Below are positions 8,021-16,652 of a stretch of 64,000 nucleotides of DNA, piece after piece. Origin of the DNA: Natrinema salifodinae (GTDB lineage: Archaea; Halobacteriota; Halobacteria; Halobacteriales; Natrialbaceae); NCBI RefSeq assembly GCF_900110455.1, contig NZ_FOIS01000003.1, forward strand, positions 389,491 to 453,490, written 5' to 3'. Position 1 is the first letter of the stretch; every line of letters starts with the position of its first letter. The notes below the pieces were generated by a model. The model was given only the letters and a program-made list of their open reading frames with translations, was not told the DNA's origin and searched no databases. Both the position numbers and the translations under genes were made by a program.

Positions 8021-8812
8021 CTAGAGGTCGTCGGTCGCGAACCGCCAGTAGCCGACGGCCGGAGCGAGCACCGCCCACCCCAGCAGGACGGCGGCGCTGA
8101 ACCCGGTGAGAGAGCGATTGTAGTCCACTTCGAGCACGGCAAGCAACAGCTGTTCGTACGCAAGGCTCGGAGACAGCATGCTGACGTACGACGTCCACCA
8201 CGGCTGCGTCGCCGGCTCCTCGAAACCGGCCGCGATGTAGGACAGGCCGTCAGGCACGAACCGCCAGACGACCAGAAGGAGGAGCAACGCGCCGAAGACG
8301 GCGAACGACGCCCACGTCTGGGTGCGGACCATCGCCGAGATACCGATCGCGATGGCGAGGTAGGCGAGCCCCAGGCCGGCGCTGATGAGGAGGTACGCGA
8401 GAACGTCGACCGTCGGAACCGAGTGCCCGGTGGCGAGTATGACGGCGACCCCGGTGATGACGCCCGTGAACAGGGACGCGAGGAAGACCACGTACCGGCC
8501 GACGTACATCCCGAGGACGATATCACGTCGGTCGTGGGGGAGCCCGAGCAGCAGCGTTAGTTGGCCGTTCGAACGCCGCCTGACGATCGCGCCGTACGCG
8601 ATCAACAGGCCGGTGACCGGCACGAGGAGCATCCCGGGCAGCCCGAACTGAGAGACCAGGTCGCCTGGCGTGATGTACCCCTCTTCGAGCTGACTGACGT
8701 AGAGCGCGGCCATGGCGCTGAAGACCAGCGCGAACGTCGCGGCGATCGCGTACAACTGCCGGTTGCGGATCGCGTCGCCGACCTCCTTCCGAGCGATCAG
8801 CTTCCAGTTCAT
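8021..8812 (-). CDS. ABC-2 type transporter permease
   Basis: A 263-residue membrane protein with about six hydrophobic segments (AIAATFALVFSAMAALYV, LLVPVTGLLIAYGAIV, FLASLFTGVITGVAVILA and others) and the cytosolic element RRRSNGQLTLLLGLPHDRRD typical of ABC-2/NatB-like permeases. It follows the ATPase gene with a 4-bp ATGA overlap, so the two form one exporter operon. The substrate is unknown; similar pairs export drugs, sodium or other small molecules. Confidence 0.9.
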   Translation of the reverse strand: MNWKLIARKEVGDAIRNRQLYAIAATFALVFSAMAALYVSQLEEGYITPGDLVSQFGLPGMLLVPVTGLLIAYGAIVRRRSNGQLTLLLGLPHDRRDIVLGMYVGRYVVFLASLFTGVITGVAVILATGHSVPTVDVLAYLLISAGLGLAYLAIAIGISAMVRTQTWASFAVFGALLLLLVVWRFVPDGLSYIAAGFEEPATQPWWTSYVSMLSPSLAYEQLLLAVLEVDYNRSLTGFSAAVLLGWAVLAPAVGYWRFATDDL

Positions 8813-9717
8813 GCCGCCCCCTCCGTGTAGGAGACGAACAGGTCTTCGAGCGAGGCCTGGCCGGTCGAGAAATCGCGGATCGTCCCGCCGGCGGCCCGGA
8901 TCTCGTCGAGCACTCGGAGTTTCGCGTCGGCGGTACAGCCGACGACGAGGTCGCCGTCGCGTTCGGCGGCCGTCGAGACCCCTTCGATGGCCGCGACGGC
9001 GGGCGAGATTTCGGTCGGGTCGCCGGCCAGGTCGACGGTCAACTCCGCGCCGGCATCGACCGTTTCGCGCAGCCCGTCGATCGTGTCGACGGCGACGAGC
9101 TCGCCCGATCGGAGAATGGCGACGCGATCGGCGACCGCCTCGACCTGCGCCAGGATGTGGCTCGAGAAAAAGACGGTCGCGCCGCGGTCACGTTCCGCGC
9201 GGACGATCTCGCGCATCCGCCGGACGCCGTGGGGGTCGAGCCCGGTCGAGGGCTCGTCGAGGATCAACACGTCGGGCTCGCCGACAAGGGCCATCGCGAG
9301 CGCGAGGCGCTGGATCATCCCCGTCGAGTAGTCCGCGGCGGCCCGATCGGCGGCGTCGGCCAGGCCGACGCGCTCGAGCAGGGCCGCCGGATCGTCGTCG
9401 ACGTCGGTGGCCTCGATCGCGTACGCGAGGTGCTGGCGGCCGGTCATCGTCTCGAAGGGCGCGAAGCCCTCGGGGAGGATGCCGACGCGCTTCCGGACGG
9501 CGGCCGGCTCCTCGGAGACGTCGTGGCCGAGCACGTCGACCGAACCGCTCGAAGGATGCGTGTAGTGCAACAGAATATCGATCGTCGTCGACTTTCCGGC
9601 GCCGTTCGGCCCGAGAAAGCCGAACACTTCGCCGGACTCGACGGTCATATCGATACCGCGGAGGGCGCGGACGTCACCGAACTGCTTAGTGACTCCCTGG
9701 AGGGTTATCGCGGGCAT
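8809..9717 (-). CDS. ABC transporter ATP-binding protein
   Basis: A 302-residue ATPase subunit. Walker A GPNGAGKST (about 37-45), a weak signature loop YSTGMIQRLALA and Walker B VLILDEPSTGLDP are present, followed by an H-loop (FFSSHIL). The C-terminal 90 residues form the accessory domain common in NatA/CcmA-like exporters. The ATG at 9717 is about 27 nt behind a TATATTTT box, so the operon is probably leaderless. A 17-bp palindrome lies between TATA and start. Confidence 0.93.
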   Translation of the reverse strand: MPAITLQGVTKQFGDVRALRGIDMTVESGEVFGFLGPNGAGKSTTIDILLHYTHPSSGSVDVLGHDVSEEPAAVRKRVGILPEGFAPFETMTGRQHLAYAIEATDVDDDPAALLERVGLADAADRAAADYSTGMIQRLALAMALVGEPDVLILDEPSTGLDPHGVRRMREIVRAERDRGATVFFSSHILAQVEAVADRVAILRSGELVAVDTIDGLRETVDAGAELTVDLAGDPTEISPAVAAIEGVSTAAERDGDLVVGCTADAKLRVLDEIRAAGGTIRDFSTGQASLEDLFVSYTEGAA

Positions 9718-9727
9718 TCACGCGTAG

Positions 9728-9744
9728 TTTTGTTAGATACAAAA
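9728..9744. promoter_or_regulatory. Palindromic operator candidate of the ABC exporter operon
   Basis: TTTTGT-TAGAT-ACAAAA is a perfect 6-bp inverted repeat with a 5-nt spacer. It abuts the minus-strand TATA box (about 9741-9748) and lies just ahead of the predicted transcription start. A protein bound here would block transcription, so a repressor site is the simplest reading. Confidence 0.45.
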
Positions 9745-9858
9745 TATATCTTCCTGATCGAACGCGGTCCGTCCGTCGGTGTCGGTGCTCCGGGAACTCG
9801 CGATCGGACGGCTCCTCGTCCCGACACGACTTTGACCTTCACGTCCGTAGCCCCCGGT

Positions 9859-11157
9859 ATGAGTAACGACGCACAGGCCGAGGCCGGGACGGTCGAAGGC
9901 CAGGGCCCCGTCGAGATCTCGGAAGACCTCGCGCGCCACCTCGAGAACAAGCGCGAGGAACTGTTCGAGAAGTTCGAGATCCGCGACGAGTTCCCGCCCG
10001 AAGTCCTAGAGGAGGCGGAGGCCCGTACGGAGGGCGTCCAGTCGGAGATCAGCGACGAGATCGACGAGCGCAAAGATCTGCGCGATCTAACGACCTGGAC
10101 GACCGACCCGATCGACGCCCAAGACTTCGACGACGCGCTCTCGATCGAGGAGCGCGACGACGAGTACGTCCTCTGGGTCCACATCGCCGACGTCACCCAC
10201 TACGTCAACCCCGACACGGCGATGTGGGACGAGGCCGTCGAGCGCGGCAACACGGTCTACCTGCCCGGCTACACGATCCACATGCTACCCCCGGTGCTGG
10301 CCGAGACCGTCTGCTCGCTGGTCCCCAACGAGGAGCGCCTGGCCCACACCGTCGAGATGCACCTCGACAAGGAGCACCTCTCCTACGAGAACATCGAGAT
10401 CTACAAGTCCGTCATCGAGTCAGACGAGCGGCTCACCTACACGCAGGCCGAGAACCGACTCGAGGACCCCGACGCGCCGCTGCACGAGGAGAACAAGCTG
10501 GTCTACGACCTCGCCGACCGGATGCACGAACAGCGCAAGGAAGACGGCTCGCTCGTCCTGAACCCGAGCCGAGACCGCGCCCACACAATCATCGAGGAGT
10601 GCATGCTGAAGGCCAACAAGGCCGTCACGCACGAGCTGATGTGGAACCGCGGCGTCGAGGCCATGTACCGGGTTCACCCGCAGCCGAGCCCCGACGAGTG
10701 GTCCGAGGCCCTTCAGGAAATCCAGGATCTAGACGGCGTCTCGATCCCGGGCAGCACCTGGGAGGACCCGCGAAAGGCCGTCAATGCGACCCTCGAGGAG
10801 GCGCCGGGTCGCCAGCTGGACAAGATCCAGTGGGCGGTGATGAAGGTGATGCCACGGGCGCGGTACATGAACGACCCGTTCGGCGGCCACCACGCGCTGA
10901 ACTTCGAGATCTACGGCCACTTCACGAGCCCCATCCGCCGGCTCTCGGACCTGATCAACCACTGGATCGTCTACCAGAACGACGTGCCGGAGAACCTGAT
11001 CGAGCTTTGCGATCGGGCCAGCGACAAGCAGAAGGACGCCGAGCAGTGCGAGCGCGAGTACAAGAACTTCCTTCAGGAGGTCGGCCTCGATCCCGCGGCG
11101 GTCAACAACCGCGGCGTCGAAGTCGTCGACGAGAGCGAGGCCGAGAAAACACTGTGA
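9859..11157 (+). CDS. rnr: RNase R-family exoribonuclease consisting of an RNB domain
   Basis: A 432-residue protein made almost only of an RNB catalytic domain. The catalytic aspartates are in DPIDAQDFDDALSIE (D86, D89, D91, D92), and later conserved stretches include VCSLVPNEERLAHTVEM, IIEECMLKANKAV and HFTSPIRRLSDLINHW. The cold-shock and S1 RNA-binding domains of bacterial RNase R are absent, as described for haloarchaeal RNase R. The enzyme should degrade RNA 3' to 5'. The ATG at 9859 was chosen because upstream in-frame sequence has no family similarity and overlaps the divergent ABC promoter. Confidence 0.92.
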   Translation: MSNDAQAEAGTVEGQGPVEISEDLARHLENKREELFEKFEIRDEFPPEVLEEAEARTEGVQSEISDEIDERKDLRDLTTWTTDPIDAQDFDDALSIEERDDEYVLWVHIADVTHYVNPDTAMWDEAVERGNTVYLPGYTIHMLPPVLAETVCSLVPNEERLAHTVEMHLDKEHLSYENIEIYKSVIESDERLTYTQAENRLEDPDAPLHEENKLVYDLADRMHEQRKEDGSLVLNPSRDRAHTIIEECMLKANKAVTHELMWNRGVEAMYRVHPQPSPDEWSEALQEIQDLDGVSIPGSTWEDPRKAVNATLEEAPGRQLDKIQWAVMKVMPRARYMNDPFGGHHALNFEIYGHFTSPIRRLSDLINHWIVYQNDVPENLIELCDRASDKQKDAEQCEREYKNFLQEVGLDPAAVNNRGVEVVDESEAEKTL

Positions 11158-11224
11158 GCGAGGCCGCGAAGCGCGAACGGTGTGGGAAGACGGACGTGCC
11201 GCTGTAGACCAGCGACGGAACGAA

Positions 11225-11788
11225 TCAGCCCGAGCGCTCTCGCGACAGCGATCGCTCGTACACGTGTTCTTCGAGCCCGTCGCCTAGATCGTTCTTCCGC
11301 GTCGCGACGCGTTCGAACCCGGTCGACTCGTAAAACGAGATCCCGATCTCGTTGTCCGCGAGGACGGCGAGTCGGAGCCGGTCGAACGACCCCGAGAGGT
11401 CGGCCTCGAGCCGTTCGAGCAACGCGGTACCGATCCCTTCGTTCCAGCTCGCAGGGTGGACGTACAGGCGTGCGAGAAACGCCACGGAGGTGTCTTCCGG
11501 CCAGGGGACGGCGTGGGCGAAGCCGCGACAGTTCGCGTTCGTCTCGGACCGAGAACCGCCTCCGGCGGGTTCGTCCCTCCCCTCGGCGACGAGAAACGCG
11601 ACATCGTCGCGTCCCTCGGCCTCCGAAATTGACGACTCGAGGTCCCCGATCGCGTACCAGTCGTCGACGACGTCGTCAACTGTCTCGGGGCCGAGGATCT
11701 CGTCGTAGGCGTCGTGCCAGCTCTCGCGGGCGATTTCGTGGACGGCCCAGACGTCGTCGGCCGTCGCCCGCCGGACGTCTCGAGTCAC
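11225..11788 (-). CDS. GNAT family N-acetyltransferase
   Basis: A 187-residue GNAT protein. Beta strand 4 and the acetyl-CoA loop are seen as FLARLYVHPASWNEGIGTAL (about 115-134), and the terminal GFERVATRK strand is typical. The substrate is not evident. The GTG at 11788 (VTRDVRRATADD) is chosen because GNAT domains start at this motif; an in-frame ATG at 11836 would add 16 residues without homology. It is convergent with RNase R. Confidence 0.85.
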   Translation of the reverse strand: MTRDVRRATADDVWAVHEIARESWHDAYDEILGPETVDDVVDDWYAIGDLESSISEAEGRDDVAFLVAEGRDEPAGGGSRSETNANCRGFAHAVPWPEDTSVAFLARLYVHPASWNEGIGTALLERLEADLSGSFDRLRLAVLADNEIGISFYESTGFERVATRKNDLGDGLEEHVYERSLSRERSG

Positions 11789-12138
11789 AGTCGACGGTAG
11801 CACCCCGCCCGTCAAAAAGCGGTGGGGGACCGCCATCCGTTCGAAACGGTCGCCGTGCGATGAATTCGGCGGCGTTTTCGTCTCGACATCGCCTGGCCGC
11901 GCCCCGTCCGAATCGGGAGCCGATGTCGGACCCGGCGGATCGTTTGGACGGGTTTGTCAGTAGTACTATTCGACCGCCGGATAAACGATTCGGTGGCGGG
12001 CGGGATCGTCTGTTCGCAAGGGAGCGGCTCACCGTCCCGTCCGCCGCAAATTCCCCCTCCCCTTTCCCCCTCGTGTCGACATCGCGTCGGCTTGCGCCGC
12101 CAGTTCGTCAGTCCCGGGACGGCACCGGGCTCTCGTCG
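11789..12138. other. Gap of 350 bp without a recognisable gene
   Basis: Nothing in either strand reads as a convincing protein; open frames here are arginine- and proline-rich products of high GC. The one notable element is a copy of the promoter box otherwise found in front of the two secreted paralogs (11944-11963), listed separately. Confidence 0.6.
11944..11963 (+). promoter_or_regulatory. Orphan copy of the secreted-paralog promoter box
   Basis: TTGGACGGGTTTGTCAG matches the box upstream of the gene at 15176-16519 in 16 of 17 positions and is followed by TACTATT where a TATA box would lie. No gene is visible in the next 180 bp, which run into the 3' end of the convergent oxidoreductase gene. 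Confidence 0.45.
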
Positions 12139-13641
12139 TCACTCCCGATCAGTCGCGGGCTCGCTAGCGGGCGGCGTCTTTCCGAACGGAGGGGCCGCCG
12201 ACTCGGTATCGCCGACGCACTCGCGGCGCTCCGCGAGTCGCGCACACGCTTCGCGGACGAGTTCGTCGAGGATCTCGGGCGTCGTCGGGTGGTAGGCTCG
12301 CTTCGGCACCTCGCGGACGTCCAGGCCCATCTCGACGACGACCTGCATCGTCTTCGCCATCACGTCGGCGTGGCGGTGCAGCCCCTGATAGCCAAGCACC
12401 GTCCCGTCCTCGGCGTTGACGATCAGCGTCGCTCGGCCCTCGGGATGGCCTTTCGTCTCGAAGACGCCGTCGGCGGCCGCCTGGCGAGTGACGACGATCG
12501 CGTCCATGTGCGACTCGGCGGCCGTTTCAGGGGTGTGGCCAATGCGGGCGAAGGGGTAGACGCCCAGCCCCGAGAAGATCACGTGGTGGGGTACGCTGGC
12601 GTACGGCTCGCAGGCCTCGCCACGATGATGGCGAACGACGTTCTCGCCGGCGGCGACGCCCTGTTCCTTGGCTACGTGGAGGATGGGTTCGCGGCCGTTG
12701 GCGTCGCCGACGACGAAGACGCGGTCGTCGTCGCGGGCCTGCATCGTCGACGTGACCCAGCCGTCGCCGGGATCGAGGGACGTATTCTCGAGCGCCAGGC
12801 CGTCGAGGTTCGGCCGGCGGCCGGTGAACAGGTAGAGGTCGTCGGCCTTGACCGTTCGCTCCTCGCCGTCCCGCTCGGCGAACAGCCGGACGCCGCCGTC
12901 AGCGGTCGGTTCGAGGCGCTTCTCGTCGGTCTCGGTCAGGACCTCGATTCCGAAGTGATCGCGGTAGATCTCGAGGAGGGTGTCGCCGTACGCGTCTTCC
13001 ATCTCGTCGAGCGGGCGCTCGTCGTGTTCGATCACGGTGAGGTCGACGTCGCCGACCTCGCTGAGGTAGGGCCCGAGTTCGAGGCTGACGTACCCGTGTC
13101 CCATCGCGATCCCTGAGTCCGGGAACGTCGTCGCGTCGAGAACGTCCGCGCTCGTTTGATACGGCACCCGGTCGATCCCGGGGAGATCGGGAACGTTCGG
13201 GACGGAGCCCGTCGCGACGACGACGTAGTCGGGCGCGAGTCGCTGCCCGTCGACCGCGAGGATCCGGTCGTCGACGAAGCGGGCGGTGTCACGGACGAGT
13301 TCGACGCCGTCGCTGTCGGCCAGATCGTGGACGTGATCCCGGCGGTGTGCAGCGAACTCGGAGACGTGCTCGTCCTTTCGGGCGACGATCGTCTCGGGAT
13401 CGGCCGCGGGAGTTCCGTCGAGCCTGTCGTCGTGACGCGCCAGGTACCGGTGTTCGCCGGCCGAGAGCACTTCTTTCGAGGGCATACAGCCGCGGAGAAT
13501 GCAGAGCCCGCCGCCGGGGTCGCCGTCGTCGATCAGCGTCAGTTCGAGGTCATCGTTGAGGTCGTCGCGTCGTTCCAGGAGTTCGTCGGCGACGGCGACG
13601 CCCGCGCTGCCGTAGGCCCCGACGATCGCAACGTGGACCAT
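12139..13641 (-). CDS. Class I pyridine nucleotide-disulfide oxidoreductase (dihydrolipoamide dehydrogenase-like)
   Basis: A 500-residue flavoprotein. The N-terminal FAD fold starts MVHVAIVGAYGSAGVAVA. The redox-active pair is C47 and C52 in GGGLCILRGCMPSKEV with Lys56. The NAD-binding region carries GIAMGHGYVSLELG, FAD contact FVVGDANG follows, and the C-terminal dimer domain has the partner-histidine region HPTTPEILDEL. It resembles Lpd and mercuric/glutathione reductase relatives, but no 2-oxoacid dehydrogenase genes adjoin it. The usual GGGYIG second dinucleotide motif is altered to GHGYVS. Residues after about 470 are a disordered tail. Confidence 0.88.
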   Translation of the reverse strand: MVHVAIVGAYGSAGVAVADELLERRDDLNDDLELTLIDDGDPGGGLCILRGCMPSKEVLSAGEHRYLARHDDRLDGTPAADPETIVARKDEHVSEFAAHRRDHVHDLADSDGVELVRDTARFVDDRILAVDGQRLAPDYVVVATGSVPNVPDLPGIDRVPYQTSADVLDATTFPDSGIAMGHGYVSLELGPYLSEVGDVDLTVIEHDERPLDEMEDAYGDTLLEIYRDHFGIEVLTETDEKRLEPTADGGVRLFAERDGEERTVKADDLYLFTGRRPNLDGLALENTSLDPGDGWVTSTMQARDDDRVFVVGDANGREPILHVAKEQGVAAGENVVRHHRGEACEPYASVPHHVIFSGLGVYPFARIGHTPETAAESHMDAIVVTRQAAADGVFETKGHPEGRATLIVNAEDGTVLGYQGLHRHADVMAKTMQVVVEMGLDVREVPKRAYHPTTPEILDELVREACARLAERRECVGDTESAAPPFGKTPPASEPATDRE

Positions 13642-13770
13642 AGGCGACCTACCACGGCGGCACGGAAATGGATTCGTCCGGAACGGACGATCGATACTGC
13701 AAGAGAAGTGAACCAGCGGACGGCACGCGGACGGTCGGGGACCGCACCATTCCGGTACCGAACCGATACG

Positions 13771-14934
13771 TTACTGTCGGAGTCGGGCGGCGGTTCCGGT
13801 CAGCAGGGCGACCAGCGCGGCGCCGGCGCCGAAGCCGGGCACGCTGTCGTCCCCGTCAGCGTCGCCGTCGGCGCTCTGGACCGCCACCTCTCGCTCCGAA
13901 AAGTGGTCGATCGCCACGAGCACGTCGGCGGTCGCCGAGGCGTCGCTCGATTGCGTCACCATGTACCGGGGCTCCTCGCCGATGCCGCCCTCGAGTTCGC
14001 TGTACGAGGACGCCTCCGCGGCGGCCTCACCGTCGACGGTCACCGCGAGGTCCTCGGCGCTCTCGGCGCCGTCGACGGCGGCCTCGGAGACGCTCGCGAT
14101 GACGACCGTGCCCTCGCCGTGGGCGCGTTCGACGGTCATCTCGAGGCGCTCCTGACTCTCTTCGGCGGCGTCGATCGCGATGTCCTGGCCGTAGGTCGCG
14201 ACGTCGACGACGCGCTCGCCGGCGCGTTCCTCGGCGTAGATCTCGGCGGTCGCCGTGCCGTCGGCGATCAGCCGTTCCTGTTCCTCGGCGCTCTCGTCGC
14301 GCTCGCCGTCCGCGTACGAGCGGAAGACGAGCGTCGCGTCGTTCCCGAGGTCCGCCGTCACGTCGCCGTTCTCGTTGACGGCTACCTCGCCGTCGCCAGC
14401 GACGACGAACGCGCCGGTGCGCTCGCCGCTGTCGACGACGACGCGGTCGCCGTGCTCGGCGTCCGCTTCGGCCGAGACGTTGTCAGCCAGGTCGACCTCG
14501 ACGTACCGGGCTTCGTCGCCGGCGTCGACGGTCAGGATGCCGCGCTCGCTGTCGTGAGCGGCCATCGACGCGGACCCTTCGGTCTCGATCTCGGCGCGCG
14601 TTTCGCTCTGCGCACCGAGTTCAAGTCCGAGGCCCGAGAGGTTCACCACGGCATCGAGTGCGACGTCGGCGCCGAGACCTGCTCGGCTGTGGTGGTCGCT
14701 CTGGGACACGACGCTTACGTTCTCGAACACCTGTTCGCCGTCGACGCGGTAGTCGACGAGCGCGTCGTTCGAGGTCTCGAAGGCGACGTGCGTCCCGGCG
14801 TAGGCGCCGGCGTCGGCACTGCCGTCGGACTGTTGGGAGGGCGATGCTGCGCTCGCACCCGCGCCGACGGCGGCGACCGGCAGGGTCGCCACCGTGACGA
14901 GGACTGCGAGTACGACGGCTGTGATTCGGTTCAT
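13771..14934 (-). CDS. Secreted protein with PGF-CTERM-like C-terminal anchor (paralog 1)
   Basis: A 387-residue predicted secreted protein. Residues 1-25 form a Sec-type signal peptide (MNRITAVVLAVLVTVATLPV). The body is an acidic beta-rich domain, and the C-terminus reads DDSVPGFGAGAALVALLTG followed by ARLRQ, a PGF motif, hydrophobic segment and basic end as in archaeosortase-processed surface proteins. The neighbouring gene at 15176 encodes a clear paralog: both share AYAGTHVAF/AYAGAHVAF, DGNVTADLG-type and IDHFSER/VNHFSKR blocks. The function of the shared domain is unknown to me. The ATG at 14934 begins the signal peptide; upstream codons overlap the promoter. Confidence 0.85.
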   Translation of the reverse strand: MNRITAVVLAVLVTVATLPVAAVGAGASAASPSQQSDGSADAGAYAGTHVAFETSNDALVDYRVDGEQVFENVSVVSQSDHHSRAGLGADVALDAVVNLSGLGLELGAQSETRAEIETEGSASMAAHDSERGILTVDAGDEARYVEVDLADNVSAEADAEHGDRVVVDSGERTGAFVVAGDGEVAVNENGDVTADLGNDATLVFRSYADGERDESAEEQERLIADGTATAEIYAEERAGERVVDVATYGQDIAIDAAEESQERLEMTVERAHGEGTVVIASVSEAAVDGAESAEDLAVTVDGEAAAEASSYSELEGGIGEEPRYMVTQSSDASATADVLVAIDHFSEREVAVQSADGDADGDDSVPGFGAGAALVALLTGTAARLRQ

Positions 14935-14958
14935 TGCACTCGACCGGTGGGAGCGGGG

Positions 14959-14988
14959 TATTAAATCCTTTCTGACAGAGCCATCCAA
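14959..14988 (-). promoter_or_regulatory. Promoter of secreted paralog 1 with conserved upstream box
   Basis: Box TTGGATGGCTCTGTCAGAAA (14988-14969) is followed by TATA-like ATTTAATA (14966-14959), 25-32 nt ahead of the ATG. The same arrangement and spacing precede paralog 2. Confidence 0.6.
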
Positions 14989-15175
14989 TTGTGGGAGTCG
15001 GTCTCTCGCAGGAGAAAACGGTCGGGTTACGCGGACGACGCTGTGACCCGTATCAAAATGTAGTCACGACTACCATCGAGCGACCGGGGAACATCGGCGA
15101 CGAAGAACGACGAACGAAAAGCACCAAAATCGAAGCTCTCAGCCCTCTCAGTCCGTGACGGCAACTGCGACGGAG

Positions 15176-16519
15176 TTACTCCCGCAATCGCGCGACCAGG
15201 CCGGCGAGCGAGGTCGCGACGGCGGCGATGCCGACGCCGACGCTGAAGCCGGGGACGCTGTCGTCGTCCTCGCCGGCATCGGTCTCGCTCTCGCTATCAC
15301 TGGAGCCGGCGTCGCTTTCGTCGGAACGTTCCTCGTCGTCGGTTACGGTATCATCGCCCTCGGAACTCTCGGACGTGCTGCCGCTGGTAGTCTCGCTCTC
15401 GGACTCGTCGCCGTCGTCGGTTCCGCCCTCGGAATCGTCGTCGCCGTCGATCGTCGCCGTCCGCTTCGAGAAGTGATTGACCGCGACGTAGACGGTCGCC
15501 TGGCCCTCGGCCTGCGCGTCCTGAACGACCATGTAGCGGGACTCGTCGCTGCCGATGGCGCCCACGAGGTCACTCTTCGAGGAGGCTTCGACCGCGGTCT
15601 CGCCGTCGACGGCGACCGAGACGTCCTCGAGGCTGCCGACGGCCTCCTCGGAGAGGGTGGTCACCACGACCGTTCCCTCGTGGACGGCGCGGTCGACGGT
15701 CACTTCGACCTGCCCCTCGGCGGTCGTCGCGACCTCGGCGGACGTCTCCTGCCCGTAGGTGACGGCGTCGGTGACCGTCTCGCCGTCGCGGTGGTCGGCC
15801 GTCACTTCGATGGCCGCGTCGCCCGCGGCGATCAGCGACTCCTCGTACCGGGCCTGGTCGTCGCGCTCGCCGTCCTGATAGGAGCGGAACGCGAGCGTCG
15901 CGTCCTCGCCGAGGTCGGCGGTCACGTTCCCGTCGTCGGTGACGGTCACCCCGCCGTCGCCGACGACGAGGAAGACGCCCTCGCGGTCGTCGGTCTCGAC
16001 GACGACTCGGTCGCCGTCGCCGTCCCCGCCTTCGCGGGCCTCGGCATCGGCCCCGAGTTCGGCCGCGACGTACTGGGACTCGCCGCCGCTCTCGACGACC
16101 AGCGTGCCGCGCGGGGTATCGTGGGCCGACAGCGTCGCGCCGCTCTCGGCCGCGACCTCGGCGCTCGCCTCGGTCTGGCTCGACATCGCCAGGCCGGCGC
16201 CGTTGAGATTCGTCGCCGCCTCGAGATCGGCATCGGCACCGAGGCCGGCCCCGAGGTCGGCTTCGCTCTGAGACTGGACTGCGACCGACGAGAAGACCTG
16301 ATCGCCGCCGACGCGGTAGTCGGTGACGGCGTCGCCCTCGACGTCGAAGGCGACGTGTGCGCCGGCGTAGGCCTCGCCCCCGGATTCGGCGTCGCCCGCG
16401 CTCTCGGTCGTCGTCGATTCCATCTCGGACGTCGGTGCGACTGCACCGGCGGCCGCGGCCATCGTGACGGAGCTTGCAGCCACGAGCAGTGCGATCAGCA
16501 GTGCGCCTCCACGTGTCAT
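15176..16519 (-). CDS. Secreted protein with acidic linker and PGF-CTERM-like anchor (paralog 2)
   Basis: A 447-residue paralog of the preceding protein. It has a signal peptide (MTRGGALLIALLVAASSVTM), the same ectodomain of about 310 residues, then a linker of about 80 residues made almost only of Ser, Asp, Glu, Thr and Gly, and DDSVPGFSVGVGIAAVATSL with a basic end (ARLRE). Paralog 1 has only a very short linker, so the two differ mainly in how far the domain would stand off the cell surface. Linkers of this composition are often glycosylated. The ATG at 16519 begins the signal peptide. Confidence 0.85.
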   Translation of the reverse strand: MTRGGALLIALLVAASSVTMAAAAGAVAPTSEMESTTTESAGDAESGGEAYAGAHVAFDVEGDAVTDYRVGGDQVFSSVAVQSQSEADLGAGLGADADLEAATNLNGAGLAMSSQTEASAEVAAESGATLSAHDTPRGTLVVESGGESQYVAAELGADAEAREGGDGDGDRVVVETDDREGVFLVVGDGGVTVTDDGNVTADLGEDATLAFRSYQDGERDDQARYEESLIAAGDAAIEVTADHRDGETVTDAVTYGQETSAEVATTAEGQVEVTVDRAVHEGTVVVTTLSEEAVGSLEDVSVAVDGETAVEASSKSDLVGAIGSDESRYMVVQDAQAEGQATVYVAVNHFSKRTATIDGDDDSEGGTDDGDESESETTSGSTSESSEGDDTVTDDEERSDESDAGSSDSESETDAGEDDDSVPGFSVGVGIAAVATSLAGLVARLRE

Positions 16520-16544
16520 TGTGTCCGATGGCTTTCGACGCCTC

Positions 16545-16574
16545 CATAAAACCGGTTCTGACAAATCCGTCCAA
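16545..16574 (-). promoter_or_regulatory. Promoter of secreted paralog 2 with conserved upstream box
   Basis: Box TTGGACGGATTTGTCAGAAC (16574-16555) precedes TTTTATG (16551-16545), about 27 nt ahead of the ATG. It matches paralog 1 at 16 of its 20 positions with the same spacing to the start. Confidence 0.6.
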
Positions 16575-16652
16575 TCATCCGCGTCGGTCGTCTCGCCGGC
16601 GCGTCGGCTCGGTCGCCGTCGAACGATCGGCGGAAAACGGTGGTGTGGCGCG

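Noticed and set aside
11954-12295. A 113-codon plus frame following the orphan promoter box
   Set aside because: Ser/Pro/Arg-rich with no recognisable domain; it overlaps the 3' end of the convergent oxidoreductase gene.
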